The translations under genes and the position numbers were made by a program. Shown here piece by piece: positions 60,670 through 64,000 of a DNA stretch of 64,000 nucleotides. The DNA comes from Eikenella halliae (GTDB lineage Bacteria > Pseudomonadota > Gammaproteobacteria > Burkholderiales > Neisseriaceae): contig NZ_LXSQ01000014.1 in the NCBI RefSeq assembly GCF_001648475.1, forward strand, positions 62,001-126,000. The letters run 5' to 3'. Under the pieces are notes generated by a model. That model had not been told where the DNA came from. It saw nothing but the letters and a program-made list of their open reading frames with translations, and did no database searches. The number at the start of each line of letters is the position of its first letter. Within the stretch, counting starts at the first letter, position 1.

Positions 60670-61173
60670 TCACCCTTGGTCGCGCCGCATGGCATCATCG
60701 ATGGCTTCGCGTTCGTTGCCGCCTTCGCCGGCCGGTTCGTAGCCGGAAATCCAATAGGTCTCGTTCAATACGCAGCGTTTCTCCGGCAGAGGTTCGCCGT
60801 CGTCGTCTGTTTCTTTATCGGTAAACGCCACGCTGCCGGCATGGATCAGCCAGTCCAGGCGGTGGCTGTCCTGCACAGCCTGTTCCCAACGCGGGTGGAC
60901 TTGCAAAATGTCGCTGCCCTCGTCAATGATTCCCCGGCCGGGGGAAATCAGCACGGATAAAGCCGCCAGCAGCCATTCCAAATTGCAGCCCTGATACAGG
61001 CGGCATAATTCATCCAGCACGCCGGGTTTGTCAGCGTCGTCCAGCCATGCCGGTTCGCCGTACTGGTCGAGCTTGCCGGGATGGTAGCCCAAAGCCGTCA
61101 GGCTGAGTGCCCGAGTCAGCTGCAAGGCGGCAGTAATATCTTCTTGTTCGGGGCGCATGATGTTCATACCCAT
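60670..61173 (-). CDS. Hypothetical protein of the replication block
   Basis: A 167-residue acidic protein, with the start MGMNIMRPEQEDITAALQLT and the C-terminal part EKRCVLNETYWISGYEPAGE. AAAGGTGA lies just before the first ATG, and a second ATG 6 bases on is also possible. It lies between the STY4526- and STY4528-type genes with almost no gaps. I do not recognise a family. Confidence 0.55.
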   Translation of the reverse strand: MGMNIMRPEQEDITAALQLTRALSLTALGYHPGKLDQYGEPAWLDDADKPGVLDELCRLYQGCNLEWLLAALSVLISPGRGIIDEGSDILQVHPRWEQAVQDSHRLDWLIHAGSVAFTDKETDDDGEPLPEKRCVLNETYWISGYEPAGEGGNEREAIDDAMRRDQG

Positions 61174-61180
61174 TCACCTT

Positions 61181-61936
61181 TCACACTGTCAGCGACTGCA
61201 TATAGCCGTCGCCCAATTCCGCCAGCCGCTGCAGGCTGTAGCGGCAGTGGCGCATCCTCGGGAAACCCCCGTACTTGGTTTCCAGTACGCCGATGTCGCG
61301 CAGTGCTTCGGCTGCCAGCCGCTGTTCGCGGCGGCTCAGTCGGGTACGTTCGGTAACAGCTTGTTCCGGCAGCGCCACCCACGGACTGCAATCCTGCCGT
61401 TCGGCCAGGGCAATATGCGGCGTATCGGCCTGCACCGCCGCCAACAGCAGGCAGGCCTTGACCGACAGGCCGTAATGCAGCAGGCTTTTCAGGTGCAGGC
61501 GGTTGAGCGAGACCGGCGGGGCAGCCACGGCGCACAGCGACACATCGGCACGGCAGCGTAGCAGCCCTTCCAACTTTTCCCCGTCCAAACGGTACAGCGA
61601 CACGTTCAGGCGGCGTTCGTTGGCCAGGATGCCCGCCTCCAGCAACAGATGGCGCACGCGGTACCAGCTGCCGCCGCCCAAACCGGTTTCCTGGCGCACG
61701 ATGTCTTCGTTGAGGGCGACCCATTCGCCAGGCCGGTAGCGCGCAACATAGCAGCTGAGGAAATAGCCTGCCGTCACCGAATCCAAAGCTTGGGCGAACT
61801 GCACCACATAGGTCACGGGTTCCTCCCACAGTGCGGCCAGATAAGCGGTGTCGCGGTTGTTCCAATACGGAATCGGATCGCTGCCGAACAGCTCGGGCGA
61901 CAGGGTCGGGACAGGATGGGCGGCAACAGGTTTCAC
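61181..61936 (-). CDS. STY4526-type ICE protein
   Basis: A 251-residue protein with two winged-helix-like regions: LNEDIVRQETGLGGGSWYRV with LLEAGILANERRLNVSLYRL, and TERTRLSRREQRLAAEALRD with GVLETKYGGFPRMRHCRYSL. The layout and its place after the DUF2857 gene match STY4526 proteins of SPI-7-like islands. It probably binds DNA in replication or its control. It overlaps the DUF2857 gene by 4 bases. Confidence 0.65.
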   Translation of the reverse strand: MKPVAAHPVPTLSPELFGSDPIPYWNNRDTAYLAALWEEPVTYVVQFAQALDSVTAGYFLSCYVARYRPGEWVALNEDIVRQETGLGGGSWYRVRHLLLEAGILANERRLNVSLYRLDGEKLEGLLRCRADVSLCAVAAPPVSLNRLHLKSLLHYGLSVKACLLLAAVQADTPHIALAERQDCSPWVALPEQAVTERTRLSRREQRLAAEALRDIGVLETKYGGFPRMRHCRYSLQRLAELGDGYMQSLTV

Positions 61937-62547
61937 AGGCAGCCCCCTTCGACGGCGGCCACCGTGCTGTACAGCTGGCCGAGGGTGCAGCCGGGATGGC
62001 GTTCGGCCAACGCCCGGTAGCGCAGGAAGGTGTCGGTTTCACCCGCCGTCGCCTGCCAGTCGGCCGCCACCGACAAACGGGCTTCCAAGGGCAGGGCGGG
62101 CAGCCGGCCCTTATTGACGGGGATGCCCAGCCGCCGGCGCAGCTGCCGCACATCATCGGCGCACAGCGCCGGGCACAGCAGCAGAATCATACGGTTGCTG
62201 CCGCCGTGCCGGATCAGCCATTCGCAGCGTTGCAGGCAGAGTTGCCGCCGCTCTTGGCTGCCGGCGACCTCGTGCACCGCCGCCGCCAGCGCGGCCGGCG
62301 GCAGGCGGATTTCCACCATGCCGTCCAACAGGCGGGCCACCGCGTGCAACTGTTCTGGTGGTAGTTTGGCCAGCATCTCGAAAGCATCGGCGCAGCCCGG
62401 CGGGAGGCCGGCGTCGGCTGCCTCCTGGCCGCCTTCGGGCAGCACCAGGGAAGAAACCAGCAGGGCCAGTATTTGGCCGTGCAGCGGGTGACGCTGCTCC
62501 AAACGCAGGCGGTAACACGCTTCGTGACGGGTTTTAGCCTTAGTCAT
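61933..62547 (-). CDS. DUF2857 family ICE protein
   Basis: The ATG at 62547 overlaps the parB stop by 8 bases and gives 204 residues beginning MTKAKTRHEACYRLRLEQRH. The C-terminal third, with RRLGIPVNKGRLPALPLEA and TDTFLRYRALAERHPGCTL, carries the helix-turn-helix-like pattern of DUF2857 proteins, which follow parB in SPI-7/PFGI-1 elements. The function is not known. Confidence 0.7.
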   Translation of the reverse strand: MTKAKTRHEACYRLRLEQRHPLHGQILALLVSSLVLPEGGQEAADAGLPPGCADAFEMLAKLPPEQLHAVARLLDGMVEIRLPPAALAAAVHEVAGSQERRQLCLQRCEWLIRHGGSNRMILLLCPALCADDVRQLRRRLGIPVNKGRLPALPLEARLSVAADWQATAGETDTFLRYRALAERHPGCTLGQLYSTVAAVEGGCL

Positions 62548-63997
62548 GGCCGCCTCCCGCATCGAAAGTACGCACGGCGCGCATGGCATCTAAAATGGCT
62601 GACACCGGCGTAGTATACGGCGTATCGGTGGTCTGCCATTCCAATACCCGGTCCAATAGGTAGACCCGCTCGCCGATGCCCATGGTGCTGTATTCGTCCA
62701 GGATGTCCGCATCCTGCCAGGCCACCCGCACGGTAGAGTTTTCAGGTAGTTTGAGGATGGGGTTATCCGCCTCCATAAAGGCGCTGCCCATCAGCTTGTC
62801 TTGTCCGGAAACACGGCATAGGAAGGCAAATACGTTGCCAGCCTCTTCGTGCAGGTGGTCGATGGCGAACACCGCCTGCAGGTTGGTCTGAGAGATATTT
62901 TGGAAATCAGGGTATTCGAGATAGAACCCGTAGGGGAAGGCCGGATGGACACGGAAACAGTCGACCAGCCCCACCATCGAGAGCAGGCCGTGCACGGCCT
63001 GATGCAGGGCCTGCAGTGCCGCGTCGTGGTCGGCATAGGCGGGAGTAACGCCTGCAGCTGACCGGGCATCGTGCCGTTTCGCAGCCGCATCGAGCGGCAG
63101 CGCAACGGTGTTGGGCACATTGGCCGGGCTTGGCATGTCGGAAACGATTTCAGGTAGCCTATCTATATCGGCAGCTGTGGCAGGAGATTGGCCGGTATGA
63201 CCGCCTGTTTCAGATAGCCTCGTGTTAAGGGAATCTGTCGCAGCGTGTTGTTTTTGAACCCGTTGCGGCAATACATCACCAAATACCTCGACAAAACGCT
63301 GTTGCAGGTGACGACTCAGGGCGATCATATCCAGTTCCTGTGTTTCAGCTTCCGTTTGTCCCGCTGCCCACCCGCTCAGGCTGTTGCTCCAGAAACCGTC
63401 CAGTTGGTCAACGGCACTGGTGCTTTTTAGATCGTCTTGGAACTGGTAATAGAGTTTACGGATATCGAAGGTTTTTTGATTGGACAGAGACTGTGCCAGC
63501 ATCCCCAAATCGTTGAGGTGGTCGGCTGCAAAGAACATCAATCCTAGTGTTTTGTAAGATAAAGATAATCCATGTGTCAGAAATAATTGTTCCAACTCGC
63601 GCAGGCTTAGCTTCTTCGCACTCTCCGCCTGAAACATCCCGCGTATCGCGGCATAGGCCTGCGCCTTGTCCCAAAAGCACATCTCCGCACGCTGTTCGTT
63701 CTCGATCAGGTGGGCGATTTGAATGTCCGCCTCCGAGGTGTATTCGGCAAAGATTGCCGGGATGACGGCGAAACGCTCGTCGCCGGTTTCGGCAAATAGT
63801 TCCTGTACGATTTTAAGACGGGTGTTGCCGCCCTGAGCCAGCACGAAGCGGCTGTCGCCGGGGCGGCGGGTAATGTGTACCGGCTGCTGCACGCCGGTCT
63901 CACGGATGGATTGTTTAATGTGGCCGTATTGCTCTGGGTCGTGGCGTGTGCGGGGGTTTTTGTCGAAGAAGTCGATTTCATGAACCGATACGTTCAT
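62540..63997 (-). CDS. parB: ParB-family partition protein of ICE type
   Basis: ParB/Srx-type N-terminal domain: IDFFDKNPRTRHDPEQYGHI, IRETGVQQPVHI, FVLAQGGNTRLKIVQELF and AHLIENEQRAEMCFWDKAQA (the GxxR-like and ENxxR-like motifs). The middle has KLSLRELEQLFLTHGLSLSY as helix-turn-helix. The 485 residues and C-terminal extension fit ICE ParB proteins. The ATG at 63997 lies three bases from the window end, so a start further out cannot be excluded. A parA gene is expected beyond the edge. Confidence 0.8.
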   Translation of the reverse strand: MNVSVHEIDFFDKNPRTRHDPEQYGHIKQSIRETGVQQPVHITRRPGDSRFVLAQGGNTRLKIVQELFAETGDERFAVIPAIFAEYTSEADIQIAHLIENEQRAEMCFWDKAQAYAAIRGMFQAESAKKLSLRELEQLFLTHGLSLSYKTLGLMFFAADHLNDLGMLAQSLSNQKTFDIRKLYYQFQDDLKSTSAVDQLDGFWSNSLSGWAAGQTEAETQELDMIALSRHLQQRFVEVFGDVLPQRVQKQHAATDSLNTRLSETGGHTGQSPATAADIDRLPEIVSDMPSPANVPNTVALPLDAAAKRHDARSAAGVTPAYADHDAALQALHQAVHGLLSMVGLVDCFRVHPAFPYGFYLEYPDFQNISQTNLQAVFAIDHLHEEAGNVFAFLCRVSGQDKLMGSAFMEADNPILKLPENSTVRVAWQDADILDEYSTMGIGERVYLLDRVLEWQTTDTPYTTPVSAILDAMRAVRTFDAGGGHD

Positions 63998-64000
63998 AAA

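Noticed and set aside
1..64000. tRNA or rRNA genes
   Set aside because: No cloverleaf pattern with a T-loop GTTCRANNC and matching acceptor stem, and no rRNA-like stretch, was noticed when reading; a tRNA search program was not available.

Overview
Organism. The window looks like Eikenella (Neisseriaceae). The 12-base DNA uptake word AGGCTACCTGAA, the dialect I know for Eikenella, recurs on both strands, often as inverted pairs that act as terminators. The first 2.2 kb look chromosomal: the 3' part of cutA, a small membrane protein and trhP (yegQ).

Overall. From about 2.4 kb to the right edge everything fits one large integrative and conjugative element (ICE) that runs past the window. It combines a MobH-type relaxase (TraI) and TraD, an F-type type IV secretion system (TraL-E-K-B-V-A and TraC-TrbI-TraW-U-F-H-G, plus LtgX), and a replication/partition block like that of SPI-7/PFGI-1 elements (ParB, DUF2857, STY4526-, STY4528-, PFL_4669- and DUF3158-type proteins, Ssb, TopB). 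The closest known relative by layout is the gonococcal genetic island. No ParA, no typical ICE integrase and no TraN are visible; the first two may lie outside.

Layout. 2.5-8.3 kb (minus): DUF4400 protein, traD, traI and a small gene. 8.3-9.0 kb: divergent intergenic region with hairpins (oriT candidate). 9.0-18.7 kb (plus): GspE-like ATPase, Tat-type DsbA-like protein, OmpA-like lipoprotein, traL-traA, topB, M15 peptidase. 18.7-32.5 kb (plus): an unusual run of accessory genes (DUF3577, DUF3275, SNF2 helicase, DUF6094 methylase, DUF1281 and many unknowns). Fourteen of its genes or gene pairs are preceded by the same kind of structured leader: two overlapping, mutually exclusive stems, then usually a U-run and a ribosome binding site. 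Eight of the gaps also hold a second, longer RNA-like repeat with compensatory base changes, just after a terminator. This looks like one shared attenuation/antitermination regulon and is the most interesting feature here.

32.5-36 kb is an AT-richer insertion zone: a 181-bp MITE, an IS630 fragment, a C5 cytosine methyltransferase, a MORC/GHKL-type ATPase cut by an IS5-family element, and a serine recombinase. 36.8-54.2 kb (mostly minus): lipoprotein, XerD-like recombinase, ltgX, then traG up to traC. TraG is 1529 residues long because it carries a CHAP domain, a lytic transglycosylase-like domain and an EF-hand loop at its C-terminus, and it is followed directly by an LprI-like lysozyme inhibitor homologue. 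54.2-64 kb (minus): ssb, a FitAB toxin-antitoxin pair with its operator, small unknown genes, and the replication/partition block with three 47-bp repeats next to the replication protein gene.
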